Made by a program: the position numbers and the translations under genes | Notes under the pieces: generated by a model | Database searches by the model: none | What the model was told of the DNA's origin: nothing | Seen by the model: the letters and a program-made list of their open reading frames with translations, nothing else | Shown: piece after piece, positions 25,105 through 38,300 of the stretch | How positions within the stretch are numbered: position 1 is the first letter of the stretch | Layout of the letters: each line of letters starts with the position of its first letter | Assembly (NCBI GenBank): GCA_018105865.1 | Contig: CM030842.1 | Span: forward strand, 11,170,367 to 11,234,366 | Origin: Metaphire vulgaris | Lineage: Eukaryota > Annelida > Clitellata > Crassiclitellata > Megascolecidae | Direction: 5' to 3' | DNA length: 64,000 nucleotides

Positions 25105-25868
25105 CTCTCTCTCCCTCTCTCTCTCTCTGCCTGTCTGTCTGTCTGCCTCTGTCTCTTACTTTCCCTGTGTGCCTTCGCAGTACTTATCACGAAGAGATCG
25201 TCTGGAATTGGAACACCATTCGATGTAGCTTCTTGCCATTATGCCATCGAAATGTCACCTGCGTGGAGAGGTTTCATCCGTATTCGGTAAAAAGAGGGGT
25301 TTTTCAGGCGTAAGCCTATGCGACAGTAAGACGACTGCTGTGCTATAGCAGTTGAGTCAATCTTCTGTAAAGCTATTGGGTACGCTATATATTTGTCTGA
25401 ATTCATAATTGCAACTTTTATTAATTAAATGTCACATTATTTGTTTCCGAAGCTAGCTTCGCAAAATTCCTCTATCGTTCACTTTCTCTCCTCCTCCATT
25501 GTAGCTCAAGATGCTAACGCAGCAGGGCTTTACAGAAAACCTCTTGGGTGTCGCTCGCGACCTCCTAGGTCCTAGACTTCCTATAGGTGGGGCGGAAAAT
25601 GGCAGAGTTGGTTAGGCGCTGGAGCGGTACATAGGATGACGGAACGAAGTCCAAGCCCCGTTAGCGCCCCTATAGGGGCTTTCCCGCAGGCAGTAGGCCT
25701 AATACCTCCCAGGCCACTTTAAATCACGTTATAGGATCCAGCTGAACCTCAGTGCTTAGACGGGTCGCCAATTCAGAATCGCAGTTAGGCCGACTATCTC
25801 TAAATGGTCGCGCCTAAATAGGCCTACTGTAGAATCGCAATCCACATCATCGTCGTCGTCGTCATCAT
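25105..25868. other. Gap with one SINE
   Basis: (CT)n at 25105-25160, then unassigned sequence to a SINE at 25610-25740, then a GTC/ATC microsatellite at 25848-25868. No gene. Confidence 0.5.
25610..25740 (+). mobile_element. tRNA-derived SINE (family 2)
   Basis: Box A-like GTTGGTTAGGCGCTGGAG and box B-like AGTCCAAGCCCC, then CCTCCCAGGCCACTTTAAAT. A sister copy at 39159-39290 shares all these blocks. Confidence 0.7.
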
Positions 25869-26176
25869 CAGTGGCGGTCCCAGGAATTCTTGGTGGTGGG
25901 TGATGAAATTTTTTAATAGGAAGTTGGTGTTGGGGATGCAAAGTGAAGAAGAAAAAAAGAAAAGAGAGAAAAAGGTCATTAATAGTTTGCCCACTAGGGT
26001 CTAAATGTTAATAAACCTTGCAAAAAAGGTCGACTAGCTAAAAAAGAAGGTAATTCGCAGTATTTTTCACTAAATTAAAAAAACTCACCGGAAAATAGGC
26101 TGACAAACAAAAAAGGTCATCAGGAACCCCGGTGGGGGATGCATACCCAGTCATCAACATGGTGGAACCGCCACTG
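25869..26176. mobile_element. hAT-like MITE
   Basis: CAGTGGCGGTCCCAGG and GTGGAACCGCCACTG ends. Flanks gtcatcat and atcaccat agree at 6 of 8. Holds TGACAAACAAAAAAGGTCAT at 26101. Confidence 0.78.
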
Positions 26177-26234
26177 ATCACCATCAATCTTTATCATATC
26201 ATTTGTCGCTTTTTGTCTGATGATCTAGTAATTC

Positions 26235-26620
26235 CTGATGCACTGCGTCACCATCTGGCGAATATGAACGATGCCTCTTTTGGAAAACAAAATTCAAATA
26301 ATCACACGATTTTGTAATTCTGATCGAATATAAAACAAGTTCGTCTTTAAAATTCATCGACCGTTATCGCAGACGTTTAAAACGTCAGAATAATCTAATC
26401 ATATAACGCTTTGCAAGGCCAATGTTCGGCGACTCTCGTTTGCTCAACAAGAAACCTTTATATTACGTCGTCTTTCATTTATACATATGAGAAATTCTGC
26501 TTAACCGTTAGGTGGAACAAATGCCACATCAGAGGCAGTTTGTGCAGAATAGAACGCAAAATGCGAGAACAGATTTGATTTCTGTTCATCAAACGAAGCG
26601 CAAGCGACAAAATATTTACG
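26235..26620. repeat. Dispersed repeat, copy B (uninterrupted)
   Basis: Counterpart of 17945-18830 without the LINE insertion. Function unknown; may be part of an unclassified element. Confidence 0.75.
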
Positions 26621-26892
26621 GGTATAGAAGTAGCGAACCGCGGTATTATAAAATGCTTGACGATAATATTCCGTGTAAAGAATACTTGGAGCAATAATTG
26701 AAAAATATCGCTATGCCACGGATTTCGTGACGTCATCGCCATTAGACTAATTCTATTTTCCTATTTACTATTATCGAAAGTAACTGTAAACTGTAACGCA
26801 AAGTAACTGTAACACACGTTGAGGACCATCTTTCAGTATCTGACAAATGCAAAACCTCTTTATTCGTTTCTTCTCTCTCCAACTTATTCATT

Positions 26893-27205
26893 GCATTTGC
26901 ATGGTACGTAATCAATCAATCAACAAACTTCTATGACGCCAATCATAATGCCCAGGGCATCAGCCGATGGAGCGTCAAATCCAAATTGAACTAGAGCCAG
27001 CCAGGTCAAGCCGGAAAGATCAGTCAAAACAGCGAGGGAGCAATCTCTGGGGGATAAGCCAAGTCAAACAGGTATATTTTAAGACTGGATCTGAAAGATG
27101 GTAACGTGCTAATAATTATACGAAGTGATGTTGATAATGAATTCCAGAGCCTGAGGTCACACACTATTGGGTTCATTAATGAGTACATTTCAAAAGCTTC
27201 AATTC
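26893..27205 (-). mobile_element. L2-like LINE 3' fragment with (CAAT)n
   Basis: Starts with AATCAATCAATC, then ACTTCTATGACGCC, CATCAGCCGATGG and GGGGGATAAGCCAAGTC, the reverse of the 33455-33862 copy family. Confidence 0.8.
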
Positions 27206-27282
27206 TTTTCTTTAAATATTGCTAATAACGGTTACAGTCAATGTACCACTTCTGCATTTTAAAAACAAGCATGTGGTCCGCG

Positions 27283-27710
27283 CAGTGTTAATTCTAGGCT
27301 TCTAGCCACCTTGACATTGGGGGGATTTTTAAATGTTTGAGGGGGACAAGGTCTGAGTCTCCAAAAACCTTGACAAGCAAACGAAAAAGGTTAAAAGGTT
27401 ATCTTCCTTTTAAAATGTGGTGACAAGCAAAAAAAAGGCTATCTTCCTTTTCAACTGCGGTGACAAGCAAAAAAAGGCCATCCTTCCGACTTCCCTAATG
27501 TTTTTTACCCTTCTCAAAAATGCTCTGGCAAGCAAAAAATTGTCATCCTTATATTTCCCCTCTCCAAAAAAATAAAAGCCCCCCGTCCTCACACTTTGGG
27601 AGGGGGAAATTTCCATCCCCCATGCAACATCTAAAAATTTTTGGGTGAATTTTAAAACTGTGTGGGGGGGGGGGAATTCCCCTCCGAGAGAAGGCCTAGA
27701 ATAAACACTG
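27283..27710. mobile_element. hAT-like MITE, CAGTGTTAATTCTAGG ends
   Basis: CAGTGTTAATTCTAGGC and GGCCTAGAATAAACACTG ends. Flanks ggtccgcg and ggcccgcg agree at 7 of 8. It holds four copies of the GACAAGCAAAAAAGG motif at 27371-27545. Confidence 0.85.
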
Positions 27711-28360
27711 GGCCCGCGGCGTCTTGGAATCGAAAAATGTGACCCTTATTCCTGAAAAGGTTGTGCTCCTCTGCTTTAGAAAGTGAAAAAGTTTGTTCTT
27801 CAGGGATCACTTTTGCATCAATTGAAAGACTTCAACGAATCTGCATTTGGATATTTCATTACTCTCATGCATTTAGATACAGGGCTTATTGTTGGTCAGG
27901 GGCAGAGGTGGGAGCTATAAGTAGACCAACACCAGTAATTACACGGTGACTGCAGTCCCCGTTATTCTTGATTTTGGAGATGGATTTAAACAGGAGTACT
28001 ACTGATTGATATTAGAGCCACTGCTATAGAAGGGCACGTATTAACTTACCGGGTATTATTAATTGCCTGCTGCTCTTCTGAAAATCATATCCCACATGAA
28101 AAATGTTGTCTTACAAGATAAATTGAATCTGTATTCAAAGAACCAAGTAATTTTAATTTTATAAATTTACAAATCATTTCAATTATTATTTAATTAAATT
28201 TCAAACGTCAGTAATTATACTCTAATTGGCAATGTATTGACATAATAAAACCAAAATCGAAGAGCATCACTCAACTATTATCATAGCTTGTTTTGACATT
28301 TTTATATGCTGAAACTGTTCCATGTAGTATCATCGTAACAGTTTCAAAAGTATCACAACA
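27711..28360. other. Downstream flank of TLS1
   Basis: No gene or clear repeat. The side next to 28360 should hold the TLS1 3' UTR; no canonical poly(A) signal stands out. Confidence 0.4.
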
Positions 28361-31300
28361 TTAAAATCTTCTCATGTGCCGTTTAAATTTTTCGAAATGG
28401 AAATCATCGGTTGCTTTCTCAGTGGCTTGTGTTGAAGTCAGAGTTGCGCCATCTGCAAATACACTAAATTATTACACATGTGCAATAGTGCATGTGTGTG
28501 TGTCTGTGTGAAACAGACAAGTCAGCTGCTTCTGCATTTCCCACTTAAGAAATAGATATTATCAAGTACACACAGAGGCACAGTGTGCCAATGGCTATTG
28601 TGGCTTTAGCCATGTAGCAAGGGCAGCACACATGACGGGGGTGGCAAATTTTGGAAGCGACGACTTTTTTTGCATGTCAGGGTACTTTCAGTGAAGGTGG
28701 CAAACTTTAGAAGGGGCGGCAAATGAAATTTTTTTGAAAGCGACGACATGGGCCATAGGCAGCACAAGTGCATGCAATGCCTCCGGCGCCAAACACCCTA
28801 GATCCACCTCTGATATGAATGCATTTGGGGCAGCGGATTAGCCACGAGCCAGATGCGGAAAAAGTGAACGTTACACCACTGGGTACACACATTTATTTCA
28901 CAGACCTTAACCATAGTTAGCATATTATGACCAATCCAGCTGTTGCATGAATGCCTACACTACGAAATTGATCTCACTCATAGATGGGAAAACGGCTGAC
29001 CTTGTAATGTTCGTGGCCTGTCAGCATCTCCAACCCTCAGTGGAGTTGGTTTTGGTGTTGGAGCGACTCGTTTGACTGGGGCTGTTGTGTCTTCAATGTT
29101 GTCTAGAAGAAAAATGAACTAATTTAAAAGAAGTAAACACAAAAACTAATTTCATTTTCTCTGACAAGAAGTAAATTCCATTACGATAACTTCATAATTT
29201 ATCAATTTGCCACTTCAAAAAATATTCACACTTAAGTCAAGAATCTACTAAATTCAGTGTAATTAACTCAAATCTAAGGGGCCGTCCATATAGTACATAT
29301 GCAAAAAAGTCATATTTTCAACCCCCCTCCCCCCTCATGTTGCACACCGTACATTTTGGTTAACACCCCCTATGTGTACGTACAAATTAGCAACCCCCCG
29401 CACGGTGAAAATTAATTTTTAGCCATAGCCAAAAAGCATTTTACTATTAAATTAAAGGTTTTTAATATTTAAATAACCGTGGGAACAATAGTTGGGACTC
29501 TTTGTTTGACCGTGAGAAAGTAATTTTATTCAAATCAAATGTTTGTGTGAATATACCAGCCTTCTATATATTTATAAATTTGAATGTGCATACGTACAAA
29601 TTCAGTCGTGACCCCCTCCCCTGTACGCTTCCGTACGCAAAATCGCCTAAATTTCAAACCACCCTCCCCCCTTGGTGTGTACGTACTATATGTACGGTCC
29701 TAAATGTTTTTAGTATAAATTGTGTACTAAATAAGAGAAACGTTCAAAAGCAACAAAGTACCAAATACTTACATCTGTTGTGTTGAACAAAATTGACGGC
29801 TACATTGGTTGGAACAAATTCTGAAACGCCTTCTTTGCGTTTCTTCCGTTCGTTAATTAGTTGCTGCTTCGCTTCTTCTGTTGCTTCAATATTCCTGATT
29901 TTTACTCTGTAATAATTAAGAACAATAAGAACACACCTCAAATAAAACAAAAAAATTCAAAATTGAAAATTTTGCCACATAATAGCATAAACATCCAAAT
30001 AAAACTGAAATGTCATTGCCTAAATAAGCCAACTAAGCAATTTTAAGCAATTCAATCATTGGAGCATAAAATTAAATCAGAATTTACAAATAAAATAACC
30101 TCCATTTTCATTAACTATTTAAAACCTTTAAAAATATTCTCCTAAGCAAATATTTCATTACACTCTATAATCATTTCAAACATGAAAATTAAACCCACCC
30201 TATTCCCAAATCAACTTCTGGAATTCCCGACAGCATCTGATTCGACAACATTTCCTCCGTCTTCTTACGCGCAGTCAAAGCTCTGATGTGTTCTGGCAGC
30301 TCATACAAAGCATCTGTTGTACTCTTGGGCCTAAATTCATTTTCAAATCAAATACACAATTCCTTCTAATAACAATTACATAAATAAACCTTTTGCTTTA
30401 ACCAGAAGGTATTGTTTTCTATCAAACTAATTTTTAAAATGAGGCATAAACTCTCAAAGGCTTTGTGAATATCAATCATAAAAAATTAGCATTTTAAATA
30501 ATTTTCAAAGTTAAAAGAACAAAGGACACACACTTAACAAGAATTCCACCATAAAAGCCACAACACATGTAGCAATTGCATACTTACTTTACTTCTACAA
30601 TTTCTTCCTCTTTTTTCAGACCTTTTCTCTTTGCCAACTCTTCTTCAACATATTTCAACCTAGCAGTAGAAATTAGCGATAATTAAAATTATTACAGAAA
30701 ATTGTATCATATGTGACCAAAAACTTAAAATCTTACCAAAAATATTTACAGGATTAAAGACAAACAAAATCACAAGTACACAAATTGAAACAGCATCATT
30801 TCTACATCACATCATTTCTAAATTGTAAATTAATGAATTCAGAGATCAGAATCAATTAGAAACTCAATTACATGTCAGCGTCTTCATCTCGTCTGTTTGT
30901 TTCTACTGCAAAACTTGTTCCAATCTGTTCAATATCTTCTGCCTGAGAGATCCTGATAAAAAAATCACAAAGATAATAAGAAATTAAAAATAACATAGCA
31001 AGATCACACAAACAAACTGATCTTCAAACATTAAAACCCAATGAATTTCATATGACTTGGTTACATATGATGCTTTTTCAGTCTCTCGAAGCCTCTGCTA
31101 ACCTGTTTAACTGAAATTAAATGTCTGGATTAGAGATTTCTACAAAAAAACTAATTATCATTATACAAATGATGTACCCACTCTCGTTTAAGTGCTTTTA
31201 TGTCAACAAAACCTCCAGTTGCCAACTTCAGAGGATCTGTCTAGAAAAATAAAAGTCAAAAGTCATTCTACAGATATTTAGACTGGAAAATTGATAAATC

Positions 31301-33212
31301 TCATCTACAGAATCTACCCATGTTATCTTTTCCCTCATTTTCTCACCAAATTTGCTTTTCACCAATGAAAGGCCCAGAACAGATTTCCTTCAATGTTATT
31401 TCCCTCTCTGTGTCATCCCCCATATATCACCTCACTAAGCCTGAGACAAATGTGTTTACACACATGCAATCTACCTACGCAAGCTCGCCAATGGGTACGA
31501 ATAAATGGAGGAAATCTGTCCATAGCATCGCCCTATGCCAGTGTGGTTGGAAGTCAGCAGTTCCACAGAAAGTCAATTGCCCATAACTAACGGGCAAGAG
31601 ACATGGGAGGGAAATTGTTTAACTTTGTAGTCCAACCGTCAGCTCTTAATGGGGCACACATCAGAAAGAAAGGGCAAGACAAGGGAGGGAGAGAAACGAA
31701 GACAAAGGGAGGGGAGAGAACTTTATCCAGTCATCATGGGAAATGCCTACAATGACTATGCCTACTTCCTTCCACTGCTAGCTCATAAACATGTCGGTTA
31801 GATGTAGTCGATTGACTTGTCTTTGCTGTCACCACCCCACCCCTTGCCAAAATAGAATGCCGTACAGATATGGGCGGGATAACAGGGTAAGACTGTACTT
31901 TATTTCCCAAACTCACAAAATAAACTGTTTGGCACAGACCAACAATGGAATTGTGCAGTCCACTTCCATTAGTAGATCCAAGTAAAGCACTATGTTACCA
32001 TCACATATTCCACGCATTTTTCAAATTTAACAATCATATCGACTTATATCTAATGCTGTTGTAAATACAGGGGTATACAGACATTCGCCCCCTGGACATA
32101 ATTGTCCCGGACATTATCCCCCCCGGCAAAGAAGTAATGAACAATGTCAATCAATATCATAGATCTTAATTTTAAAAGGTATTTATCGGTTATCTGATGC
32201 CATGGCTGCCGTCAGTATCGTTTAGGGTTAGTGTTTTGTGTCTGGTTTATGGTGTGGGTAATGATTATAGTCAAATTCCATAGAGTAAACAAAAAGGGGA
32301 TTATGTCCGGTAGTGTCATTTCAAAGGGTGTACCGGGGAAATAATGTCCGGGTGGATTATGTCCAGAGGGAGAGAATGTCCTACAATCAAATACAGGAGA
32401 CCTTCTGTTGTTTGGGCTTTGCTTTAACTGAAGTCAAGTCTTCAACACTGACACCATTCGGTCGTTTTCTAAGAGACTGCAGCATCTTCGTCTCTTCAAT
32501 CATTGACCTTTAAACAACAATCACATCCAGTGAAATCTACAAATAAACTTTAATCAACAAATTTCAAAGACCTCCATCTCGACCTGACAACTTCAGCTGT
32601 CAATGGCTGTGAATTCTCTAGTCTATGTATGTAAGTAAATAAGTACACAAGTAAGCAAAAAAATATGTGAAACAAAATTTCTATAGTGCTGCGGCTGCTG
32701 CCCGAAAACTTGGAAGAGTGCACCAGCTTATTCACGAGCGTTCAATCTGGCTAAAATCCATAGTAGTAGTCTGTGGTGGTCAAGGTTGTAAATCCAGGCA
32801 GGCAGTCGCTGGAAAGTATTTTTATGGAAGATGATGGCAAGATATGCTGGGGATAGAATATATAGTAAGCAGCCTATGCCAACCATGATGTCCCACGTGC
32901 CAGCCATGACGTCCCCTTGGGATATAATGACCCTCGAATGGCTGACCCCTACATCTCGGTTATAACTGCTTCAAAGTCGCATTACGCACCTAAGAATAAG
33001 CAGCTACTAAAAGCACTATATCATGAGAGCCTACTACTTACTTATTATAAGGTGGTCTATATAAACATTAAAACGACTGTTGCTATAAAAGTGGACAACA
33101 GAACGACGGAGACTGACCCAACAACAATCTCTTCGTCCGATTTCTCGTCATCTTCGCTGCTTCTCTTCGTTCTTAGACTTCTTTTCGGCTTCTTGATTGA
33201 AATGTCTGACAT
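28361..33212 (-). CDS. TLS1: TLS1/C9orf78 spliceosome-associated protein, nine exons
   Basis: Orthologue of human C9orf78 and fission yeast Tls1, a mostly disordered nuclear protein that binds the spliceosomal helicase BRR2 and affects splice-site choice. Exons on the minus strand: 33212-33118, 32507-32402, 31240-31182, 30952-30872, 30659-30588, 30330-30199, 29906-29773, 29102-29001, 28452-28361. They total 873 nt (290 codons plus stop); human C9orf78 has 289. All junctions are GT-AG with matching phases. Diagnostic blocks in order: a basic/acidic N-terminus, LRKRPNGVS, GGFVDIKALK, IGTSFAVETNRRDEDADM, KYVEEELAKRKG, ALYELPEHIR, MLSNQMLSGIPEVDLGI, FVPTNVAVNFVQHNR, PLRVGDADRP and EKATDDFHFEKFKRHMRR. 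The ATG at 33212 is preferred over one 18 codons upstream because it gives the family length. Intron 7 holds a Harbinger-like MITE. No frameshift is seen. Confidence 0.95.
29278..29700. mobile_element. Harbinger-like MITE in TLS1 intron 7
   Basis: GGGGCCGTCCATATAGTAC and GTACTATATGTACGGTCC ends with TAA on both sides. A worn relative lies at 49241-49364. Confidence 0.75.
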
Positions 33213-33454
33213 CTTCTCGAATGATCCTCTTAATTCAACGCCATTACCCAGTAATTTAGTAAACACTACAGCAGAGACATTATAGATTCAAGAGCTAAAA
33301 CTAGAACGGCTGCCAGGCGCTTGGTGTCGCTAGCTCTAATCCAACATTTTAATTGTTAGAACTCAGCCAGGTTATTACTTATTAGGAATAGGAACTCATT
33401 CACGATCATCGAAGCTTATACACGAAATGCTATTATTGCATAAAAGAAACTTCG

Positions 33455-33862
33455 ACAATCGATCAATCAATCAATCAATAAACTTCTATGGCGCCACTAT
33501 CATAATGCACAGGGCATCAGCCGATGGCGCACCAAATCCAAATAGAATTAGAGCCAGGTCAATCCGGAAGATCAGTCAGAACAGCGGGGGAGCAATCTAA
33601 GGGGGATAAGCCAAGTCAAACAGGTAAGTTTTAAGACCAGATCTAAAAGATGATAAATTTTTAGTTTTACGAAGTGATATTGGTAATGAATTCCAAAGCC
33701 TAGGGCCACACACTGAGAAACTACTAGTGCCAATGACGGTGCGAGAATAAGGAACAACAAATGAAAGTCCTGCCGAATACCTAGTTGATTGAATAGTAGA
33801 TCGAGAGATTAGTCGCATCTTAAGGTAATAGGGTTCATTATATAGGCCTAATATGGTTTTCA
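33455..33862 (-). mobile_element. L2-like LINE 3' fragment
   Basis: (CAAT)n at 33459-33479, then on the minus strand NEPYYLKMRLISRST, VCGPRLWNSLPISLR and FRSGLKTYLFDLAYPP, the C-terminus of an L2/CR1 RT ORF. Confidence 0.85.
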
Positions 33863-34316
33863 ATACCAAAAGACAAACACCCTATATTACGAGGTTAGTA
33901 AATTGATGCAAACAAATAAATGTCCTAATGATGCTCACGTGTGAGTCACGTCTCCTAATCATGGTCACTTGTCGCCGACCTGGAAGGTCGGCAACGCCTG
34001 AGATCCGCCATGACTGTTTCACTGGCTGTCCCGTGGCTGTTCCGAGGAAGCGCCTAGATCTGCACCGTAAGAGACCGTGCATTTCCTGTAGCTAAAGGCC
34101 GGTCACGGCCTAACTCCCTAACTCCATCAGTTCAACTCTCCCCTTCGCTCAACGTTTTCAAGAAGAGGCTAAAGACTTGGCTCTTCCGCACTTCTTATGA
34201 ACTATAGCTCTGTAATATGTTCACACAGTGTGGACGAGTCGCCAGTCGCCACAATAACCTGAACGTTACTTACTAACTTACATTCCAACCGCTAGGTGTT
34301 CGGACGTTAAATTTAA

Positions 34317-35280
34317 CACGTTGAACGCTAGGGACGTCAACTGACGTCCTTATTTTGGTTTCTCAGGGCGCTAGGGACGTCATATGACGTCCATAGTTCA
34401 ATGCCAAATATCTTAGCTTATACGGATCTTGGATTCATTTTTCTGCTTCCTCTAGCTACTAGAATGAGTGACCGATCAAGACAAGCAAATTTTATAGAAA
34501 ATGTATGAATATTTGTCCTATAAACACCTGTTCAAAAAACCACAATATACTCATGCTCCGCCGCCTCAATAACGAAGCTCAATTCGCTCCATGCTAATTA
34601 TAATAGCAGTCTTGGTTCACTTGAGATAGATGCGCCGTCTATTGTTGCGGGTGGACTAAATGACCAATCGGAAGCGCCACATTCTACTGAAGAACGTCGA
34701 TTGGCCTTCTAAAAGGCCCACCTTCTAAACCCCACGCCTCAGCTTCAATATAAATACCCCAAATAACTTGTATCACCATAGACGTAATGCCGTCAGCGTT
34801 TTTGGACCAGATAATTGAGGTCCTTACTAAGGTCCTGGAATTTATATCGGCTATAGCGTCCACTTTGCCACAATAATTGCCATTTTTATTGCTTTGCATT
34901 CTTGACCCGTGACATTGATTGTTTTATCCAATCGCCATTGTTGAGATAACTACTAGTTCCTGACAAGGTCTACGTAGCGCGGTTATGGAGCACATTACAG
35001 ACCACCTGCACTTTTTCGTATGAATTGGTGCATACCTGAGGAAAGAGAAAGTCATTCTAGTAACAGGTGGCTCTATAGCCTCTAAACATTTGCATCTGTT
35101 TCAAGATATTTTCCTCTGTAGGCGTCTAACGTGATCGGGCCTTGGGAATAATCTAACGGCTGTCACTCACTTCACGCATGATCGCACGCATTTTGTATAG
35201 GAACTGGAAAGCCACGGAGGTCATAGACTCTCGTCAATAGTATCCGCGTCTCAGTTATTTAATAGGCCGCAGTCAACGTG
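34317..35280. mobile_element. piggyBac-like non-autonomous element, copy 1
   Basis: 964 bp bounded by TTAA (34313-34316 and 35281-35284) with ends CACGTTGA and TCAACGTG. Almost identical to 55247-56210, also 964 bp. Near the left end lie two palindromes, GACGTCAACTGACGTC and GACGTCATATGACGTC. The 71-codon minus ORF at 34684-34899 is repeated in both copies but resembles no transposase. It ends 75 bp before the AK8 ATG. Confidence 0.9.
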
Positions 35281-35309
35281 TTAATTTGCAATTTCAGAGT
35301 TTTTCTGGA

Positions 35310-35317
35310 CCGGAAGT
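35310..35317 (+). promoter_or_regulatory. ETS-type core promoter motif upstream of AK8
   Basis: CCGGAAGT lies 38 bp before the AK8 ATG, in the 75-bp strip between the piggyBac-like element and the start codon. ETS-type motifs of this form are common in TATA-less promoters of housekeeping and ciliary genes. No TATA box is visible in this strip. Assignment as promoter is inference from position. Confidence 0.4.
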
Positions 35318-35355
35318 AGAAGAGAGCTTCTGGTCGTTGTCGTCATAGGAACGCG

Positions 35356-38300
35356 ATGGACGCCACTCAGCGACCGATCAGAATTCCTCCGGAATTTGCT
35401 AATTATTCAGAGAAACACGGAATATTCGACATTTTCAAAGTATATTTCTAAGAGCCGTCGATCTTTAGATGTAGTATAAATAAAATAAACGTTTGTATTG
35501 CGCCTTTTCTATATGGCTAATGTTTTCGGCTTTAGAGTCTACACAGTGGGCCCAGTGGGGCCAGGATTCCAGAACAGAGGGGGCATTCCCACATATTCGG
35601 ACCAAATGTCTTGACGAGCAAATAAGGGTCGTTGTCTCAAACGCTTTAAAGTCTGCTGTCTGGTGCGTTTTTCTCGATCTAATACCCCCTTCAACTACTC
35701 ACCGGTTTTTAACGAATCTCACGACCGGTCCCGATCCGAGTAAGAGGCGGGTCCACGTTTGTCTCCAAGCTAGGTCCTTGGACCTCTGTTATTTACTCTC
35801 TAAACTCTAAGCCCCTTTGGTTCACTTATTGATGAACATCAAGTGGCTTATCATCTTTATGCTGATGATACTCAAATTCTCATCTCTTTTGATCAATCTT
35901 CTTCAAACTCATCCCTTAAGACTTTATCCACTGCCTTCACTAATATTAAGTCATGGATGAATTCAAATAAGCTTCTTTTAAATTCATCAGAAACCGTGTT
36001 CTTGCTATTAAGAAAAAGGCTGAGTCGACCTTTAGGGCTCATGCGGGACTCGAACCCACGACCTCCTGCTCCCCATGCAACATTGTTACCACTCTGCTAA
36101 CTTCCCACCCCATTTCCTAAGCCTATCCTTATTCAACTAACCAATGCATTGGTATCTTGTCGCCTAGATTACTGCAATTCACTGCTTTTTGGCTTCACAA
36201 ATTAAAATATGCAGAAAATCCAGAGAGCACAAAATTCTTCAGTTAAAGTCATATCCAAAACTCCCAGATTTGAACAGATTTGAACGCTCTTGCCTTTGGC
36301 CTTGGCCATGCTATAGCGCTACATAAATTATCAAGTAGAATAGAATAGAATAGAATATATCCCAAGCTAGACATTGGCTTCCTATCAAATACCAAATTGT
36401 AAAATCTGTCTTTTAGTATATGAAGCCATGCTATATAATGAACCCAATTATCTTAAGATGCGACTTATCCCTCCACCTACTAATTGCTCCACTAGGTGTT
36501 CAGCAAGAGGACTTTCATTTGCTGTTCCTCATTCTCATACAGTATGTGGCCCCAGGCTCTGGAATTCATTACCATTATCACTTCATATAGCTAACACTTT
36601 TTCATCTTTCAGATCTGGTCCTAAATCATACCTGTTTGATTTGGGCTTATCCCTTTTAGATTGCTTTGCTGCTGTTCCGACTGATCTTCCGGATTGACCT
36701 GGCTCTAATTCTATTTGCATTTGGTGTGCCATCAGCTGATGCCCTGGGCATTATGATAGTTGTGCCATAGAAGAGACAGGTCAATCCGGAAGATCAGTCA
36801 GAACAGCGGCGAAGCAATCTAAGGGGATAAGCCAAATCAAATAGGTATGATTTAAGACTGGATCTGAAAGGTGATAAAGTGTTAGCTATATATTAGCTGT
36901 GTGACTAATTCTGATTCTGTATCGTACCACTGTGATGCGTATCCAATTGGGAATTTTCCACCAGGTGGCTGCAGGTGTTATTGGGATGGTTAGTACCAAT
37001 TCAGTGTCATGCAGCCTAATTCTGACTCTGTTGAGACTTTCAGAAGGAACCTAAAAACACACTTATTTAACATCGCATATAAGTGACACGTGTCAGAGCG
37101 CTCTTGTTTTTAGCCTACGCTATGCTTACTGCGCTATAGAAGTTGTCTAATTAATAATAATAATAATAATATGAAGTGATAATGGTAATGATAGGTCATC
37201 AGTGGGTCATCTTTCCTGATGAAATGTAGAAGTGCATGACTGTTCGTGAAATGCCCACTCACAGGAGACTCCTGCTTTGACAGACAGTAACAGCTGCCAC
37301 ATGATTGGTATTCAAGGATTGGAGTTGATATGGTACTTAGGGGCTGTTAATTAATTACATCAACAGAATAGGGGAAGGGGTCTGAAAAAGTTTGACAGTT
37401 GTTGACAGCGGAGGGGTCAAGAGAATTTGACATCAACTATTTCATTTTCTGCAAATAATCAAACAAATAGGTAATTTTATGAAATACTACTATTTATTAC
37501 AATGTTGAAAAGCCTGACAAGTAAAAAGGTCATTACCATCACATATTTACACTTGATGAGAAAAAAGGGAAAAGGTCATCACCAAAAAGGGGACCCTTGA
37601 CCCGTCACTGATCTTGGGGAGGGTCAAAAGTTTTTGACATAATTATAGGGGGTTACTGAAAGTTTGACAGTTGTTGACAAGGGGTGGAGGCACTGGAAGG
37701 GCCAAAAATTGCCCAAAAATTGTTGACTTAATTAATGGGCAGCCCCTTAACTAGTTGTAATTTCATCGATTGGCACATAGTCTTCTGAACTTATTTTGAA
37801 ATTGTATAAAATTTTATATGAAATCCTAGTGGATGCAAATGTTATGTGTATGATGCTGCTGATTATGATGATTTGATTTATGCTTGTGTATTCTTGCAGC
37901 GTTTGTTGTCTCAGTTGATAATTGAGAAGCCAAATGATCCACTGGATTTCATTATCAGAGAGCTTCAGAAAGAAGATGATGACGGTCTGCACTTACAGTA
38001 TCTTAGTCATTTCTGTTGTGAATTAATTTAATGAATAGAAAAAATAAACAGATACAATATAAATAATAGAAAAAAATAGAACTACATATATTAAATAACA
38101 GATATGAAACTCAGAAGAAAGCCGTTTCAAATTATTCAGGATTGATGTTATTTAGTTCACTGAGATTAAATTTAAGTCAAGCCAAAAACAGGAGATGGGA
38201 AGAGGTTTGTATTGAATGGTCAGCAATCACGTTCTAGGAATATCCTTGTATTTGATAATGACTTACCTTTTAATTTCTTATGTAAAATGTATTTTGGAAT

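Larger units (their letters stand above)
33213..35355. promoter_or_regulatory. Divergent TLS1-AK8 intergenic region
   Basis: 2.1 kb separate the two start codons, which point away from each other. The sequence is mostly repeats: an L2-like LINE fragment, a LINE C-terminal scrap (FKKRLKTWLFRTSYEL at about 34150-34205) and a piggyBac-like element. A shared promoter before these insertions is inference. Confidence 0.4.

Noticed and set aside
34684..34899. 71-codon ORF found identically at 55614-55829
   Set aside because: The identity comes from recent copies of a transposon; the product resembles no known protein.
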